From Asaia bogorensis (GTDB taxonomy: Bacteria; Pseudomonadota; Alphaproteobacteria; Acetobacterales; Acetobacteraceae), in assembly GCA_945873675.1 (NCBI GenBank), contig CAMCEP010000137.1:1-7246 (forward strand): a DNA stretch of 7,246 nt, written 5' to 3'. Numbering within the stretch: the stretch's first letter is position 1; every line of letters begins with the position of its first letter. The position numbers and the translations under genes were made by a program. Shown one piece after another: positions 6,171-7,246 of the stretch. Below the pieces are notes generated by a model. It searched no databases, was not told where the DNA came from, and saw only the letters and a list, made by a program, of their open reading frames with translations.

Positions 6171-6261
6171 CGCCAGGGCTTGCGCGTTGGGCCGGAAGAG
6201 TCCCGCGCACGGCATTCCGGCACCAATCGTTTCCCCATTTCCTGAAGGCTATGGTTGCATC

Positions 6262-7011
6262 ATGAAGCTTCTGGTCCCCGTCAAGCGGGTGGTGGATTAC
6301 AACGTCAAGGTCCGCGTGAAGGCGGATGGCACGGGCGTTGAAACTGCCAATGTCAAAATGTCCATGAACCCCTTTGACGAGATCGCGGTGGAAGAAGCCG
6401 TGCGGTTGAAGGAAAAGGGTATCGCCACCGAAATCATCGCGGTATCCGCAGGCCCCGCTGTGGCGCAGGAACAAATCCGCACGGCGCTCGCCATGGGTGC
6501 TGATCGCGGCATCCTGGTGGAACATGATGGCGTGCTGGAACCGCTCGCGGTCGCCAAGATTCTGAAGGCGATCATCGCCAAGGAAGCGCCGGATCTGGTG
6601 ATCCTGGGCAAGCAGGCGATTGATGATGATATGAACGCGACAGGCCAGATGCTGGCCGCGCTAATGGGCTGGCCGCAAGGCACCTTCGCGTCCAAGGTTG
6701 AAATCGCCGATGGCACGCTGAACATCACGCGCGAAGTGGATGGTGGCCTGGAAAAGCTGGCGCTGAAACTGCCGGCGATCATCACCACCGATCTGCGGCT
6801 GAATGAACCGCGCTATGCGTCGCTGCCCAATATCATGAAGGCACGCAAGAAGCCGATTGATACCGTGAAGCCCGCCGATCTTGGCGTTGATCCCGCGCCG
6901 CGCCTGACGGTGCTGAAGGTGGAAGAACCGCCCAAGCGCCAGGCCGGCAAGAAGGTGGGTTCCGTGCAGGAGCTTGTTGATAAACTGCGCAATGAAGCGA
7001 AGGTGATTTGA
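6262..7011 (+). CDS. etfB: Electron transfer flavoprotein subunit beta
   Basis: This is a 249-residue ETF beta subunit, the normal length for the group. With EtfA it forms a soluble FAD/AMP heterodimer that collects electrons from acyl-CoA and other dehydrogenases and passes them to ETF-ubiquinone oxidoreductase. Diagnostic parts include MKLLVPVKRVVDYNVKVRVK at the N-terminus, MNPFDEIAVEEA (35-46), and LVILGKQAIDDD (112-123), an AMP-binding region. The PROSITE-type signature ITREVDGGLEKLALKLPAII is at 155-174. The recognition loop RLNEPRYASLPNIMKARKKP is at 179-198, where Leu188 matches human Leu195, the dehydrogenase-docking residue. ATG at 6262 is the start because it begins the conserved MKLLVPVKR. 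The nearest purine run, GAAGG at 6244-6248, is 13 nt away, longer than usual. The etfA gene follows after 2 bp, so the two are cotranscribed and made in step. This is the housekeeping type, not FixA. Confidence 0.97.
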   Translation: MKLLVPVKRVVDYNVKVRVKADGTGVETANVKMSMNPFDEIAVEEAVRLKEKGIATEIIAVSAGPAVAQEQIRTALAMGADRGILVEHDGVLEPLAVAKILKAIIAKEAPDLVILGKQAIDDDMNATGQMLAALMGWPQGTFASKVEIADGTLNITREVDGGLEKLALKLPAIITTDLRLNEPRYASLPNIMKARKKPIDTVKPADLGVDPAPRLTVLKVEEPPKRQAGKKVGSVQELVDKLRNEAKVI

Positions 7012-7013
7012 CC

Positions 7014-7246
7014 ATGGCGGTGCTTGTTCTTGCCGATCATCAGGACGGCGCGCTGTCCCAGCCAACCCGCAGCACGGTGGCGGCTGCCGCCAAGCTTGGC
7101 GATGTACATGTGCTGATCGCGGGCGGCGCCACTGGCCCCGCCGCTGCAGCCGCCGCCAAGCTGCCATCAGTGGCGAAAGTGCTGACCGCCGAGGCTGAAA
7201 TCTACGCCCATGGCCTGGCCGAGCCCATGGCCGCTTTGCTGGTGGC
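7014..7246 (+). CDS. etfA: Electron transfer flavoprotein subunit alpha, N-terminal part
   Basis: The first 77 residues of ETF alpha are visible; the gene runs off the right edge. The start MAVLVLADHQDGALSQPTRSTV and the following AAKLGDVHVLIAG are typical of the subunit's N-terminal domain. The Ala-rich GPAAAAAAKLPSVAKVLTAEAEIYAHGLAEPMAALLV continues the family pattern (VxKVLxAexxxyaHgLAEp). The FAD-binding C-terminal domain is outside the window. The ATG at 7014 lies 2 bp after the etfB stop. AAGGTG at 6999-7004, inside the end of etfB, serves as ribosome-binding site with 9-nt spacing. The tight arrangement supports one etfBA operon and coupled translation. Confidence 0.96.
   Translation, partial: MAVLVLADHQDGALSQPTRSTVAAAAKLGDVHVLIAGGATGPAAAAAAKLPSVAKVLTAEAEIYAHGLAEPMAALLV

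Noticed and set aside
5866..6525. 219-codon minus-strand open frame spanning the HIG1 gene, the terminator and the etfB start.
   Set aside because: It is antisense to well-supported genes and crosses a clear terminator. Its His/Arg/Asp-rich translation looks like a shadow of plus-strand codon bias.
1..7246. A defence, mobile or biosynthetic system in the window.
   Set aside because: Every sizeable gene falls in a known housekeeping or envelope family. No transposase, integrase, nuclease, toxin-antitoxin pair or repeat array was seen on either strand.

Overview
This looks like an ordinary chromosomal stretch from a GC-rich alphaproteobacterium. The best guess is the Rhodospirillales/Acetobacteraceae side of the class. 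That rests on the style of the EtfB, FabF and AcpP proteins, on the pair of a HIG1-domain gene next to etfBA, and on strong G/C bias at third codon positions; it is a judgement from memory, not a database search. No insertion sequence, phage gene, CRISPR array, tRNA or rRNA is visible. Nothing in codon use points to recent transfer.

Layout, left to right. Positions 1-687, minus strand: the fatty-acid synthesis pair acpP-fabF, with fabF running off the left edge. Positions 688-867: the acpP leader, with two hairpins and a U7 tract. Positions 868-1566, minus: a protein with two CBS domains and a C-terminal BON domain. Positions 1567-1683: a divergent intergenic region with a perfect FNR/FixK-type palindrome, placed where a class II activator of the CBS gene would sit. 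Positions 1684-2310, plus: a YjbF/GfcB-family lipoprotein. Positions 2323-4617, minus and convergent with it: a large YbiO-like MscS-family channel with a signal peptide. Positions 4707-5921, plus: a major facilitator transporter. It is followed after 19 bp by a 64-residue HIG1-type twin-transmembrane protein (5941-6135) and a clear intrinsic terminator. Positions 6262-7246, plus: etfB and the start of etfA, the two subunits of electron transfer flavoprotein.

The genes do not form one pathway. AcpP and FabF elongate fatty acids. EtfAB carries electrons from acyl-CoA and other dehydrogenases to the quinone pool. HIG1 proteins are linked to respiratory complexes and the CBS-BON gene seems to be under an oxygen- or redox-responsive regulator, so a loose respiration theme exists, but this is inference. 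The channel, the lipoprotein and the MFS carrier are envelope genes with no evident link to the others. I found no convincing new multi-gene system. The most testable observations are the FNR-type promoter geometry, the structured acpP leader and acpP stop-codon hairpin, the solitary YjbF-type lipoprotein with an extra cysteine pair, and the HIG1-etfBA neighbourhood.
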